Assembly: GCF_002086695.1 (NCBI RefSeq)
Contig: NZ_MVIH01000004.1
Location: 372,001-436,000, forward strand
Length of the DNA: 64,000 nucleotides
Direction of reading: 5' to 3'
From: Mycolicibacterium rhodesiae
Lineage (GTDB): Bacteria > Actinomycetota > Actinomycetes > Mycobacteriales > Mycobacteriaceae
Made by a program: the position numbers and the translations under genes
The notes under the pieces: generated by a model
Seen by the model: only the letters and a program-made list of their open reading frames with translations
Database searches by the model: none
Told to the model about the DNA's origin: nothing
Shown here: piece by piece, positions 54,127 through 63,631 of the stretch
How positions within the stretch are numbered: position 1 is the first letter of the stretch
Layout: each line of letters starts with the position of its first letter

Positions 54127-55239
54127 ATGAAAATGAATGCCGCCATCTTGTGGGAGTACGGGCAAGACTGGAGCGTCGAAGAGGTCGAGCTCGACCCGCC
54201 GAAGGACGGCGAGGTTCTGGTCTCGTTCGAGGCCACCGGGCTGTGCCACTCCGATCACCACATCCGCGACGGTGATCTGGTCGCACCCATTCCGCTGATC
54301 GGCGGCCACGAAGGCGCGGGCATCGTGCAGGAAGTCGGGCCCGGAGTTCGCGACCTCAAGGTCGGCGATCACATCGTGGCCGCATTCCTGCCCGCATGCG
54401 GACGCTGCCGCTGGTGTGCGACCGGCAAGTCGAACCTGTGCGACATGGGTGCCGAGATCCTCATGGGGCTGCAGCCCGACGGCACCTTCCGCCGGCATGC
54501 GCGCGGCCAAGACATCTACGCGGCAATCGGATTGGGCACGTTCGCCCCCTACGGCACCGTTCCTGAGGCGTCACTGGTCAAGATCGACGACGACATCCCG
54601 CTGACCCGGGCCTGCCTTCTCGGCTGCGGTGTCACCACCGGGTGGGGGTCGGCGGTCAACACCGCCGACGTGGCGCCGGGCGACACCGTGGTGGTGATCG
54701 GTTGCGGCGGCATCGGTAGCGGTGCCATCCAGGGCGCGCGGCTGGCAGGCGCGGAGAAGATCGTCGTGATCGACATCGTGGAAAGCAAGCGGGACAAGGC
54801 ATTTCTGTTCGGCGCCACCCACTTCGCGACGTCGATCGCGGAGGGTACCGAGTTGGTTCGCGAATTGACCAAGGGCGTGATGGCCGATTCCGCGCTGCTG
54901 ACGGTGGGACTGGTCGAAGGCCAGATGATCAACGACGCACTGGAACTCGTCAGCAAGGGCGGCGCCGTGGTGCTCACGGCGTTGGCGCCGATGACCGACG
55001 TGACACCGGTATTGCCGATGACGATGTTCACGCTCTTCCAGAAGCGGTTACTCGGCAGCCTCTACGGGCAGGCCAACCCGCGCGCCGACATCCCCAAGCT
55101 GCTCAGCCTGTACCGGCAGGGCAAGCTTCTGCTCGACGAGACCGTCACCCACGAGTACAAGCTGGGCGAGATCAACAACGCCTACGACGACATGCTCGCC
55201 GGCCGCAACATCCGTGGCGTGGTGCTGCACGACCACTGA
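54127..55239 (+). CDS. NDMA-dependent-type zinc alcohol dehydrogenase
   Basis: A 370-residue medium-chain dehydrogenase. Catalytic zinc ligands are in TGLCHSDHH and GGHEGAG. The structural zinc cluster is CGRCRWCATGKSNLC. The nucleotide loop is GCGGIGSGAIQGARLAG. Start 54127 (MKMNAAILWEYGQDWSVEEV) fits the NDMA-dependent (mycofactocin-associated) group; an upstream TTG at 54118 is less likely. Such enzymes keep NAD tightly bound and pass electrons to other acceptors. The substrate is unknown. Confidence 0.84.
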   Translation: MKMNAAILWEYGQDWSVEEVELDPPKDGEVLVSFEATGLCHSDHHIRDGDLVAPIPLIGGHEGAGIVQEVGPGVRDLKVGDHIVAAFLPACGRCRWCATGKSNLCDMGAEILMGLQPDGTFRRHARGQDIYAAIGLGTFAPYGTVPEASLVKIDDDIPLTRACLLGCGVTTGWGSAVNTADVAPGDTVVVIGCGGIGSGAIQGARLAGAEKIVVIDIVESKRDKAFLFGATHFATSIAEGTELVRELTKGVMADSALLTVGLVEGQMINDALELVSKGGAVVLTALAPMTDVTPVLPMTMFTLFQKRLLGSLYGQANPRADIPKLLSLYRQGKLLLDETVTHEYKLGEINNAYDDMLAGRNIRGVVLHDH

Positions 55240-55260
55240 TGCGGCCGGCGACGAAAGTCG

Positions 55261-56418
55261 CTAGAGCCGTTCGATGATCGTGACGTTGGCGGTGCCGCCG
55301 CCTTCGCACATCGTCTGCAGGCCGTACCGGCCGCCGCGGCGTTCGAGCTCATTGAGCATGGTGGTGAACAGCTTGGCGCCGGTGGCGCCCAGCGGGTGGC
55401 CCAGTGCGATCGCGCCGCCGTTGGGGTTGACCTTTTCCGGGTCGGCCTTGGTCTCCTTGAGCCAGGCCATCACCACCGGCGCAAACGCCTCGTTGATCTC
55501 GACGACGTCGATGTCGTCCATCGTCAGGCCGGTCTTGTCCAGTGCGTACTTGGTCGCCGGGATCGGTCCGGTCAGCATGAACACCGGGTCGGCGCCGCGG
55601 GCGCTGATGTGGTGGATGCGGGCCCGCGGGGTCAGCTTGTGGTCCTTGACGGCCTGATCGCTGGCGAGCAGCACCGCGCTGGCGCCGTCGGAGATCTGGC
55701 TGGCCATCGCGGCGGTCAGCCGTCCACCCTCACGCAGCGTCTTGAGGCTGGCCAGCTTCTCCAGGGTCGACTCGCGTGGGCCCTCGTCGGTGCGGAACTC
55801 GCCGACCGGGATGATCTCGTTCTCGAAGTTGCCTGCCCGGATGGCGGCGAAGGCCTTGTCGTGACTGCCTTTTGAGAACTCCTCCATCTCCTCACGAGAC
55901 AGGCCCCACTTCTCGGCGATCATCTCCGCGCCGCGGAACTGGGAGATCTCCTGGTCGCCGTAGCGGTGCAGCCAGTTCTCCGACTCGTTGGTCGGCGAGG
56001 TGAAGCCGAACTGCTCGGCGACGGTCATCGCCGACGAGATCGGGATGCGGCTCATGTTCTGCATGCCACCGGCCAGAATGAGGTCGGCGGTACCCGCCAT
56101 GATCGCCTGGGCGCCAAAGGAAATCGCCTGCTGGCTGGAGCCGCACTGGCGGTCGACGGTCACGCCGGGAACCTCTTCGGGGAAACCGGCCGCCAGCCAG
56201 GTGTTGCGACCGATGTTGCCGGCTTGCGGGCCGATGGTGTCCAGGCAGCCGACGATCGCGTCTTCCACGGCGCCGGGGTCGACGTCGACGCGGTCGAAGA
56301 TCCCGCGGAACGCCACCACGCCGAGGTCGATGGGATGGACGTGGGCCAGCGAACCGTTGCGCTTGCCGACCGCGGTGCGTACGGCGTCGATGACGTATGC
56401 CTGTGAAGCGGGGGCCAT
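55261..56418 (-). CDS. fadA6: FadA6, thiolase of C/D-ring catabolism
   Basis: A 385-residue thiolase. The nucleophile is the cysteine in [32 protein letters not shown] and the C-terminal TMCEGGGTANVTIIERL complete the active site. In M. tuberculosis it takes part in the late acyl-CoA breakdown (cleavage to acetyl-CoA) of the C/D fragment. It follows kstR2 by 10 bases in the operon fadE30-ipdF-kstR2-fadA6. Confidence 0.92.
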   Translation of the reverse strand: MAPASQAYVIDAVRTAVGKRNGSLAHVHPIDLGVVAFRGIFDRVDVDPGAVEDAIVGCLDTIGPQAGNIGRNTWLAAGFPEEVPGVTVDRQCGSSQQAISFGAQAIMAGTADLILAGGMQNMSRIPISSAMTVAEQFGFTSPTNESENWLHRYGDQEISQFRGAEMIAEKWGLSREEMEEFSKGSHDKAFAAIRAGNFENEIIPVGEFRTDEGPRESTLEKLASLKTLREGGRLTAAMASQISDGASAVLLASDQAVKDHKLTPRARIHHISARGADPVFMLTGPIPATKYALDKTGLTMDDIDVVEINEAFAPVVMAWLKETKADPEKVNPNGGAIALGHPLGATGAKLFTTMLNELERRGGRYGLQTMCEGGGTANVTIIERL

Positions 56419-56428
56419 GTCGATCTCC

Positions 56429-57019
56429 TTACTTTGCGGCGGCTATTCCGCCGAGGACGATGGAAAGGTATTGGCGACCAACCTCTTCGGCCGTCAGCGG
56501 GCCACCTGGCTGATACCAACGCACGGAAACCCACGTGGTATCCCGGATGAATCGATACACCACGTCGACGTCGATATCGGGCCGGAAGTAACCCTGCTCG
56601 ACGCCGGAATTGAGTAGGTCGAGCCACATCTTGCGCTGCTCTTTGTTGCGGGCTTCGACGAAATCGAACTGCGGCAGCGACGACAGCCGCTTGGCCTCGT
56701 CCTGGTAGATCACCACCTGCGCGTGCCGGTCTTCAATCGCCTCGAAGGACGTCATGAACAGGCCCTTGAGCCGCTCCAGCGGATTGGGCTCGGTGGCGAT
56801 GATCTGCTGATAGCGGTCGAACAGCCAGTCCAGGAAGTCGCGCAGGACCTCCTCGACCATCTGCTCCTTGCTCTTGAAGTGGTGATAGAGGCTGCCGGAC
56901 AGGATGCCCGCCGAGTCGGCGATGTCGCGCACGGTGGTCGCACGCAGGCCACGCTCGGCGAACATCGTCGCGGCGAGCACCAGAAGCTCGTCGCGACGAC
57001 TGACCGGCTGCTCTGTCAC
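56429..57019 (-). CDS. kstR2: KstR2, TetR-family repressor of the C/D-ring regulon
   Basis: A 196-residue TetR protein with helix-turn-helix at about residues 9-55 (LVLAATMFAERGLRATTVRDIADSAGILSG, LYHHFKSKEQMVEEVLRD). It binds HIP-CoA and controls the genes from 47.4 kb to 63.6 kb. The ATG overlaps the ipdF stop by four bases, so there is no space for the PPE gene found here in M. tuberculosis. KstR2 boxes at 49151 and 58977 mark its targets. Confidence 0.92.
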   Translation of the reverse strand: MTEQPVSRRDELLVLAATMFAERGLRATTVRDIADSAGILSGSLYHHFKSKEQMVEEVLRDFLDWLFDRYQQIIATEPNPLERLKGLFMTSFEAIEDRHAQVVIYQDEAKRLSSLPQFDFVEARNKEQRKMWLDLLNSGVEQGYFRPDIDVDVVYRFIRDTTWVSVRWYQPGGPLTAEEVGRQYLSIVLGGIAAAK

Positions 57020-57807
57020 GCGCGTTGACTCGAAACCGAAATGACTTCGCCGGTAAGGTAACTCGAATAGTCACTGGCCAGGAATGCGATGGTGGCCGCC
57101 ACCTCCCACGGCTCCGCGGCGCGGCCGAACGCCTCGCCCTCGGAGAGCCGATCGAGCAGGTCGGCCGAGCTGACCTTCTCCAGGAACTTGTGCCGCGCGA
57201 TGCTCGGCGAGACGGCATTGATGCGCACCCCGTATTCGACGGCCTCGATTGCACTGCACCGGGTCAGCGCCATCACGCCGGCCTTGGCGGCAGCGTAGTG
57301 CGACTGTGAATGCTGTGCCCGCCACCCCAGGACGCTGGCGTTGTTGACGATCACGCCGCCGTGGCCGGCATCCCGGAAATAGCGCAGCGCAGCGCGGGTC
57401 GCCCGCATCACCGACGTCAGCGTCACGTTGAGAACGCGGTCCCATTCCTCGTCCGTCACGTCGATGACCGGAGTCTCAGCGCCGAGCCCGGCGTTGTTCA
57501 CCAGAACGTCGAGGCGACCCATCCGCGCGGTGGTGGACGCGATGAGCGCATCGACCTGGGCGGTGGACGTCACGTCACACACCACAGCTTCGACCCGACC
57601 CAGCCCCAATTCGGCCAACTGGTCCCGAGTTTCGCCGAGCCGGCGTTCGTGGTGATCGGAGACCACGACGTCGGCGCCTTCGAGCACCGCGCGCCGCGCG
57701 GTCGACGACCCGATACCGGTACCCGCCGCCGCGGTCACGACGACGACCTTGCCGGTCAGCAGGCCATGGCCCTCGATCTCCTTGGGCACGTCCGACAGTG
57801 GAGCCAC
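57016..57807 (-). CDS. ipdF: IpdF, short-chain dehydrogenase of C/D-ring catabolism
   Basis: A 263-residue SDR. The cofactor loop TAAAGTGIGSS, NNAG and the catalytic SHYAAAKAGVMAL are present. The start GTG 57807 (VAPLSDVPKEIEGHGLLTGK) shares one base with the fadE30 stop. IpdF oxidises or reduces the 5-hydroxy/keto position of the HIP-CoA-derived intermediate (characterised in relatives). It is tightly coupled with fadE30 and kstR2. Confidence 0.91.
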   Translation of the reverse strand: MAPLSDVPKEIEGHGLLTGKVVVVTAAAGTGIGSSTARRAVLEGADVVVSDHHERRLGETRDQLAELGLGRVEAVVCDVTSTAQVDALIASTTARMGRLDVLVNNAGLGAETPVIDVTDEEWDRVLNVTLTSVMRATRAALRYFRDAGHGGVIVNNASVLGWRAQHSQSHYAAAKAGVMALTRCSAIEAVEYGVRINAVSPSIARHKFLEKVSSADLLDRLSEGEAFGRAAEPWEVAATIAFLASDYSSYLTGEVISVSSQRA

Positions 57808-58961
57808 TAGCCCTTCACCTCTCGAGGAAGGCCGAGCACCCGCTCGGCGATGATGTTGCGCTGGATCTCGTTGGACCCGCCGTAGATCGTGTCGGACCGC
57901 GAGAACAGGAACAGTCGCTGCCACTCGTCGAATTCACCATCGGGCAGCAACAGGCCGGAGCGGCCCTTGATGTCCATGGCCAGCTCGCCGAGATCGCGGT
58001 GCCAGTTCGCCCACAACAGTTTCGACACGTTGTCCATACCTGGCTGCTCGACGTCCATGGTCGCCAGCGCATAGGACCGCATCGTCTGCAACCCCGCCCA
58101 GGCCCGGGTCAACCGCTCGCGGATCAGCGGGTCGTCGATGGCCCCGGTGGACCTGGCCAGTTCGACGATTCCGGAAAGCTCACGCGCATAACGGATCTGC
58201 TGGCCCAGCGTGGAAACACCCCGCTCGAAAGTCAGCGTTCCCATGGCCACCCGCCAGCCGTCACCCGGCTCGCCGACGACCAGGTTGGCGTCGGTGCGGG
58301 CGTCGGTGAAGAAGACCTCGTTGAACTCCGAGTCGCCGGTCAGCTGGATGATCGGGCGGATCTCCACACCGGGTTGATCAAGCGGCACCAACAGGTACGA
58401 CAGCCCGGCGTGGCGCTTGGAGCCCTTCTCGGTGCGGGCCACCACGAAGCACCACTGCGCCCAATGCGCCAGCGAGGTCCACACCTTCTGCCCATTGATA
58501 TGCCACTGCTGATCCTCTGCGTCCAGGACGGCGGAAGTCGAGACGTTGGCCAGGTCACTACCGGCCCCCGGCTCCGAATAACCCTGCGACCACAGCTCGG
58601 TGACATCGAGGATCCGAGGCAGGAACCGCTGCTGCTGCTCGGCGGTGCCGTAGGCGATCAGCGTCGGCCCGAGCAGTTCCTCACCGAGGTGGTTGACCTT
58701 GTCAGGAGCGTCGGCTTTCGCGTACTCCTCGTAGAACGCAACCCGATGGGCGACCGAGAGACCGCGACCGCCGTGTTCGACCGGCCAGCCCAGGCAGGTC
58801 AGCCCCGCCGCGGCGAGATGCCGGTTCCAGGCCAGCCGTTCTTCGAAGGCTTCGTGCTCGCGTCCAGGGCCGCCGAGGCCCTTGAGCGCGGCGTATTCAC
58901 CGACAAGATTGTCGGCCAGCCACTCGCGGACCTCCGCCCGGAACTCCTCGACCGTGATCAC
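57807..58961 (-). CDS. fadE30: FadE30, HIP-CoA-type acyl-CoA dehydrogenase
   Basis: A 384-residue acyl-CoA dehydrogenase. YSEPGAGSDLANVSTSA gives the flavin contact region; SDTIYGGSNEIQRNIIAERVLG near the C-terminus is complete, unlike the shortened FadE32/33. Relatives dehydrogenate 5-OH-HIP-CoA or HIP-CoA. The GTG start is 15 bases from the KstR2 box. It heads the operon fadE30-ipdF-kstR2-fadA6. Confidence 0.92.
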   Translation of the reverse strand: MITVEEFRAEVREWLADNLVGEYAALKGLGGPGREHEAFEERLAWNRHLAAAGLTCLGWPVEHGGRGLSVAHRVAFYEEYAKADAPDKVNHLGEELLGPTLIAYGTAEQQQRFLPRILDVTELWSQGYSEPGAGSDLANVSTSAVLDAEDQQWHINGQKVWTSLAHWAQWCFVVARTEKGSKRHAGLSYLLVPLDQPGVEIRPIIQLTGDSEFNEVFFTDARTDANLVVGEPGDGWRVAMGTLTFERGVSTLGQQIRYARELSGIVELARSTGAIDDPLIRERLTRAWAGLQTMRSYALATMDVEQPGMDNVSKLLWANWHRDLGELAMDIKGRSGLLLPDGEFDEWQRLFLFSRSDTIYGGSNEIQRNIIAERVLGLPREVKG

Positions 58962-58976
58962 CCTTGTAGGCTAACC

Positions 58977-58992
58977 TACCAAGCACTTGCTT
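58977..58992. promoter_or_regulatory. KstR2 operator between fadE30 and fadD3
   Basis: TACCAAG-CA-CTTGCTT matches the KstR2 palindrome with a perfect right arm CTTGCTT (58986-58992) and 5 of 7 matches in the left arm. It lies in the 79-bp divergent region and can serve both operons. Confidence 0.82.
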
Positions 58993-59040
58993 TGTTAGCC
59001 CGGGACCGATGCACCGGGTATCAAGCCATGAGGAGTCTCG

Positions 59041-60582
59041 ATGACGAGCCAGCCGCGCACCACACCTGGGGTGCTGGACCGGATGGCCGTTGACTTCGCC
59101 GACCATGACGCGCTGATCACCGACGATCGCAGCTTCACATTCGCCGAACTGCGTGACGAAGTACGCCGGGCGGCCGCCGCGATCATCGGCCTGGGCGTGC
59201 AGGCCGGCGACAAGGTCGCAATCTGGTCGCCGAACACCTGGCACTGGGTGATCGCCTGCCTGGCGACGCAGTACGCCGGCGCGGTGATGGTCCCGCTGAA
59301 TACGCGCTACACCGCTGACGAGGCATCCGACATCCTCGCCCGGACGCACGCGCCGCTGCTGTTCGGCATGGGCCGGTTCCTGGGCGCCGATCGGGTTGGC
59401 GATCTCGACCGCGCCGCACTGCCGGACCTGCGGCACGTCGTGCGCATCCCGATCGACGAGTCCGACGGCACCTGGGACGAGTTCCTCGCGGGCCCTGCTG
59501 CTCCGCTCTCGGAGGTCGACGCCCGGGCCGCCGCGGTGCGCCCCGACGATCCGTCCGACGTCCTGTTCACCTCGGGCACCACCGGCCGCAGCAAAGGTGT
59601 GCTCTGCGCGCACCGGCAGTCACTGGCCGCGCCCGCGGCGTGGGCCGAATGCGGCCAGCTCACCAGCGCCGACCGCTACCTCTGCATCAACCCGTTCTTC
59701 CACAACTTCGGCTACAAGGCCGGCATCCTGGCCTGTCTGCAGACCGGCGCGACGCTGATCCCCCAGCTCACGTTCGACCCCGAGCAGGCCATGCGGGTGA
59801 TCGCCGAGAAGCGCATCACCGTGGTGCCTGGGCCGCCGACGATCTTCCAGACGCTGCTGGACCACCCGAATCGAGGCCAGTACGACCTGAGCTCGCTGCG
59901 GTTCGCGGTGACCGGCGCGGCGACGGTGCCCGTCGTGCTGATCGAACGCATGCAGGCCGAGCTGGACTTCGACATCGTGCTGACCGCCTACGGGCTGACC
60001 GAGGCCAACGGCTTCGGCACCATGTGCCGCGCCGACGACGACGCGGTCACCGTCGCCACCACCTGCGGAAGACCGATCGCGGATTTCGAACTGCGCATCG
60101 ACTCTCCCGACGCAGAAACCGGCGCGGGCGAGGTTCTGCTGCGCGGCCCGAACGTGATGCTCGGCTACCTCGACGATCCGGCGGCGACGGCGGCGGCGAT
60201 CGACGCCGACGGCTGGCTGCACACCGGTGATGTCGGCACCGTCGATGCGGCAGGGAATCTGCGGATCACCGACCGGCTCAAGGACATGTACATCTGCGGC
60301 GGTTTCAACGTCTACCCCGCCGAGATCGAGCAGGTTCTGGCACGGCTCGACGGAGTCGCGGACGCCGCCGTGATCGGCGTGCCCGACGAACGCCTCGGTG
60401 AGGTCGGGCGGGCGTTCATCGTGCGCCGGTCCGGCAGCGACCTCGACGAGCAGGCCGTGATCGATTACACCCGCAAGCACCTGGCCAATTTCAAGACCCC
60501 GCGCTCGGTGGTATTCGTAGAGGCACTACCACGAAACCCCGGCGGAAAAGTGGTCAAACCCACACTGCGAGAGATGGTTTGA
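59041..60582 (+). CDS. fadD3: FadD3, HIP-CoA synthetase
   Basis: A 513-residue adenylate-forming acyl-CoA synthetase that activates the propanoate side chain of HIP (3a-alpha-H-4-alpha-(3'-propanoate)-7a-beta-methylhexahydro-1,5-indanedione), the entry to C/D catabolism. The AMP-binding P-loop is FTSGTTGRSKGVLCAH; YGLTEANGFGT, the D-GWLHTGDVGTVD region, and the C-terminal GGKVVKPTLREMV lysine motif are visible. It is first of fadD3-fadE31-fadE32-fadE33 and its stop overlaps the fadE31 start. Confidence 0.94.
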   Translation: MTSQPRTTPGVLDRMAVDFADHDALITDDRSFTFAELRDEVRRAAAAIIGLGVQAGDKVAIWSPNTWHWVIACLATQYAGAVMVPLNTRYTADEASDILARTHAPLLFGMGRFLGADRVGDLDRAALPDLRHVVRIPIDESDGTWDEFLAGPAAPLSEVDARAAAVRPDDPSDVLFTSGTTGRSKGVLCAHRQSLAAPAAWAECGQLTSADRYLCINPFFHNFGYKAGILACLQTGATLIPQLTFDPEQAMRVIAEKRITVVPGPPTIFQTLLDHPNRGQYDLSSLRFAVTGAATVPVVLIERMQAELDFDIVLTAYGLTEANGFGTMCRADDDAVTVATTCGRPIADFELRIDSPDAETGAGEVLLRGPNVMLGYLDDPAATAAAIDADGWLHTGDVGTVDAAGNLRITDRLKDMYICGGFNVYPAEIEQVLARLDGVADAAVIGVPDERLGEVGRAFIVRRSGSDLDEQAVIDYTRKHLANFKTPRSVVFVEALPRNPGGKVVKPTLREMV

Positions 60583-61727
60583 TGGATCTGCGCTACGACG
60601 ACGCTACCGAAGAGTTCCGCACCGAGGTGCGGAACTTCCTGGCGGCCAACAAGGACTCGTTCCCGACGAAGTCCTACGACAATGCCGAAGGGTTCGAGCA
60701 GCACCGCCGCTGGGACCGCATCCTGTTCGACGCCGGCCTATCGGTGGTGACCTGGCCGGAGAAGTACGGCGGCCGCGACGCCACCCTGCTGCAATGGGTG
60801 GCCTACGAGGAGGAGTACTTCCGGGCAGGCGCGCCGGGACGCGCCAGCGCCAACGGCACCTCGATGCTGGGACCCACCCTGTTCGCGCACGGCACCGAAG
60901 AACAGCTGGACCGCATCTTGCCGAAAATGGCCAGCGGCGAGGAGATCTGGGCGCAGGCCTGGTCGGAGCCGGAGTCCGGAAGCGATTTGGCGTCACTCCG
61001 GTCCACAGCCACCCAGACCGACGGCGGCTGGCTGCTCAACGGCCAGAAGATCTGGAGCAGCCGCGCGCCGTTCGGTGATCGTGCCTTCGGCCTGTTCCGG
61101 TCCGATCCGAGCGCCGAGCGCCATCGTGGGCTCACCTACTTCATGTTCGACCTGAAGGCCGAGGGTGTGACGGTGCGCCCCATCGCGCAGCTCGGCGGCG
61201 ACACCGGCTTCGGAGAAGTGTTCCTGGACAACGTCTTCGTCCCAGACGCCGACGTCATCGGCGCCGTGCACGATGGCTGGCGTGCCGCGATGAGCACATC
61301 GAGCAACGAACGCGGTATGTCACTGCGCAGTCCGGCACGGTTTCTCGCACCGGCCGAGCGACTGGTCTCGGAATGGCACGATCGCGGCGCCGACCCGGCG
61401 TTCGCCGACCGGGTGGCCGATGCCTGGATCAAGGCACAGGCCTACCGGCTGCACACGTTCGGCACCGTGACCCGAGTTGCCGCCGGCGGCGAACTGGGCG
61501 CCGAGTCGTCGGTGACCAAGGTGTTCTGGTCGGATCTCGATGTCGCACTGCACCAGACGGCGCTGGATCTCCGCGGCGCCGACGCCGAGCTGACCGACTC
61601 CTGGACCGAGGGTCTGCTGTTCGCGTTGGGCGGTCCGATTTACGCCGGTACCAACGAGATTCAGCGCAACATCATCGCCGAGCGGCTGCTCGGGCTGCCC
61701 CGAGAAAGCTCAGGAGCGAAGAAATGA
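60582..61727 (+). CDS. fadE31: FadE31, acyl-CoA dehydrogenase
   Basis: A 381-residue acyl-CoA dehydrogenase with AWSEPESGSDLASLRSTA and the complete C-terminal GTNEIQRNIIAERLLG segment. Start ATG 60582 overlaps the fadD3 stop as TGATG; the in-frame TTG three bases earlier is not needed. FadE31 pairs with FadE32 or FadE33 as heteromeric steroid-type dehydrogenase in other actinobacteria. Both ends overlap neighbours. Confidence 0.91.
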   Translation: MDLRYDDATEEFRTEVRNFLAANKDSFPTKSYDNAEGFEQHRRWDRILFDAGLSVVTWPEKYGGRDATLLQWVAYEEEYFRAGAPGRASANGTSMLGPTLFAHGTEEQLDRILPKMASGEEIWAQAWSEPESGSDLASLRSTATQTDGGWLLNGQKIWSSRAPFGDRAFGLFRSDPSAERHRGLTYFMFDLKAEGVTVRPIAQLGGDTGFGEVFLDNVFVPDADVIGAVHDGWRAAMSTSSNERGMSLRSPARFLAPAERLVSEWHDRGADPAFADRVADAWIKAQAYRLHTFGTVTRVAAGGELGAESSVTKVFWSDLDVALHQTALDLRGADAELTDSWTEGLLFALGGPIYAGTNEIQRNIIAERLLGLPRESSGAKK

Positions 61728-62677
61728 AATTCGCACTCGACGAACAGCAGCGGGATTTCGCCGCCAGTATCGACGCCGCACTGGGCGCCGCCGATGTGCC
61801 CGGCGCGGTCCGGGCGTGGGCGCAGGGTGACACCGCACCCGCACGCAAGGTGTGGTCGGCGCTGACCGACCTCGGCGTGACCGCCCTCGCCGTCGCCGAG
61901 AAGTACGACGGCATCGAAGCGCATCCCGTCGACCTGGTGGTCGCCCTGGAACGCCTCGGCCGCTGGAACGTTCCGGGACCGGTCACGGAATCCATTGCGG
62001 TGGCGCCGGTTCTGCTTGCTGACGACGACCGATCAGCCGCTCTGGCGGCCGGGGAACTGATCGCCACGGTGGCATTGCCGCCGTCGGTGCCCCGCGCGGT
62101 CAACGCCGACTTCGCCGGACTCACCTTATTGGCGCAGGGCGGCCAGGTCGGTGACGCCACCATCGGCGACGGGCACTCCTCCGTCGACCCCAGCCGCACC
62201 CTTTTCGACGTGACCGCGGCAGACACCCGCGACGCCGACGTGGCTCTGGCATTTGAGTACGGGGCGCTGGCGACCGCCGCGCAACTGGTCGGCGCCGCGC
62301 AGGCGATGCTGGACATGTCGGTCGAATATGCCAAGCAGCGCAGCCAATTCGGCCGCATCATCGGCAGCTACCAGGCGATCAAGCACAAGCTCGCGGACGT
62401 TCACATAGCGGTGGAACTTGCCCGACCTCTGGTCTACGGTGCGGCGCTGTCGCTTGCCGACGGATCCCCCGACGCCGCACGCGATGTCAGCGCAGCCAAG
62501 GCGGCGGCCTCGGATGCCGCGCTGCTATCGGCACGGGCATCGCTACAGACCCACGGCGCAATCGGTTTCACCTCCGAGCACGACCTGTCACTGTGGCTGC
62601 TGCGGGTGCAGGCGCTGCACTCGGCGTGGGGTGATCCCACCACCCATCGTCGTCGAGTGCTGGAGGCGCTGACATGA
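61724..62677 (+). CDS. fadE32: FadE32, shortened acyl-CoA dehydrogenase subunit
   Basis: A 317-residue shortened FadE typical of steroid heteromers. Start ATG 61724 (MKFALDEQQRDFAASIDA) overlaps the fadE31 stop by four bases. The KQRSQFGRIIGSYQAIKHKLAD helix and the C-terminal SLQTHGAIGFTSEHDLSLWL are conserved. It lacks a full middle beta-domain, so it depends on FadE31 for the active site. Confidence 0.91.
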   Translation: MKFALDEQQRDFAASIDAALGAADVPGAVRAWAQGDTAPARKVWSALTDLGVTALAVAEKYDGIEAHPVDLVVALERLGRWNVPGPVTESIAVAPVLLADDDRSAALAAGELIATVALPPSVPRAVNADFAGLTLLAQGGQVGDATIGDGHSSVDPSRTLFDVTAADTRDADVALAFEYGALATAAQLVGAAQAMLDMSVEYAKQRSQFGRIIGSYQAIKHKLADVHIAVELARPLVYGAALSLADGSPDAARDVSAAKAAASDAALLSARASLQTHGAIGFTSEHDLSLWLLRVQALHSAWGDPTTHRRRVLEALT

Positions 62678-63621
62678 CATCCACCGAAGAACGGCAGATG
62701 CTGCGCGATTCGGTCGCGGCACTGATCGACAAGCACGCCTCGCCGGCGGCGGTGCGCGAGGCGATGGAGTCCGAGCGCGGCTACGACGAGTCGCTATGGA
62801 GCAAGCTGTGCGAGCAGGTTGGCGTCGCCGCACTGGTGGTGCCCGAGGAACTCGGCGGCGCCGGCGGTGAATTGGCCGATGCTGCAGCGGTTCTCGAAGA
62901 GCTGGGCCACGGCCTGGTCCCCACCCCGTTGCTCGGCACGACGCTGGCCGAACTGGCGCTGCTGGCCGCCGACGAACCCGACACCGACACCCTCGAGCAA
63001 CTCGCTGCGGGTGAGTCCATCGGCGCCGTGGTGTTCGACCCCGGTTACGTTGTCAACGGGGACGTCGCCGACGTGGTTGTCGGTGTCGAAGGCGGTTCAC
63101 TAACCCGGTGGAGTGATGTCACCGCCGAGGCCCTCGTGACCATGGACCCGACCCGTCGACTGGCCCGCCTGTCCGCCGGCTCCACCGCCGCCATCGGCGC
63201 CGATCCCGGCCTGGCCGACACCGCGGCCATCCTGTTGGCGGCCGAGCAGATCGGCGCGGCCGCGCGCTGCCTGGAACTCACCGTCGACTACACCAAGGAA
63301 CGCGTGCAGTTCGGCAGGCCCATCGGCAGCTTCCAGGCGCTCAAACACCGGATGGCCGATCTGTACGTCGCGGTGCAGTCAGCCCGTGCGGTCGTCAACG
63401 AGGCCGTCGTTGCTCCCTCGCCGACGACGGCAGCGCTGGCCCGGCTGGCGGCCACCGAGGCGTTCACCAAGGTCGCCGGCGAAGCGATCCAACTGCACGG
63501 CGGAATCGCGATCACCTGGGAGCACGACATCCAGCTGTACTTCAAGCGTGCGCACGGCAGCGCCAAGCTGCTCGGCTCGGTCGGCGACCAACTGCGTCAG
63601 CTCGAATCCGAAGTGCTTTAG
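62674..63621 (+). CDS. fadE33: FadE33, shortened acyl-CoA dehydrogenase subunit
   Basis: A 315-residue paralogue of FadE32. VPEELGGAGGELADAAAVLEEL near residue 55, KERVQFGRPIGSFQALKHRMAD near residue 210, and LHGGIAITWEHDIQLYFKRA near 275 are preserved. It overlaps fadE32 by four bases (ATGA) and ends the operon before aspB. It pairs with FadE31 by analogy to the M. tuberculosis proteins. Confidence 0.91.
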   Translation: MTSTEERQMLRDSVAALIDKHASPAAVREAMESERGYDESLWSKLCEQVGVAALVVPEELGGAGGELADAAAVLEELGHGLVPTPLLGTTLAELALLAADEPDTDTLEQLAAGESIGAVVFDPGYVVNGDVADVVVGVEGGSLTRWSDVTAEALVTMDPTRRLARLSAGSTAAIGADPGLADTAAILLAAEQIGAAARCLELTVDYTKERVQFGRPIGSFQALKHRMADLYVAVQSARAVVNEAVVAPSPTTAALARLAATEAFTKVAGEAIQLHGGIAITWEHDIQLYFKRAHGSAKLLGSVGDQLRQLESEVL

Positions 63622-63631
63622 CCTGAGTCAG

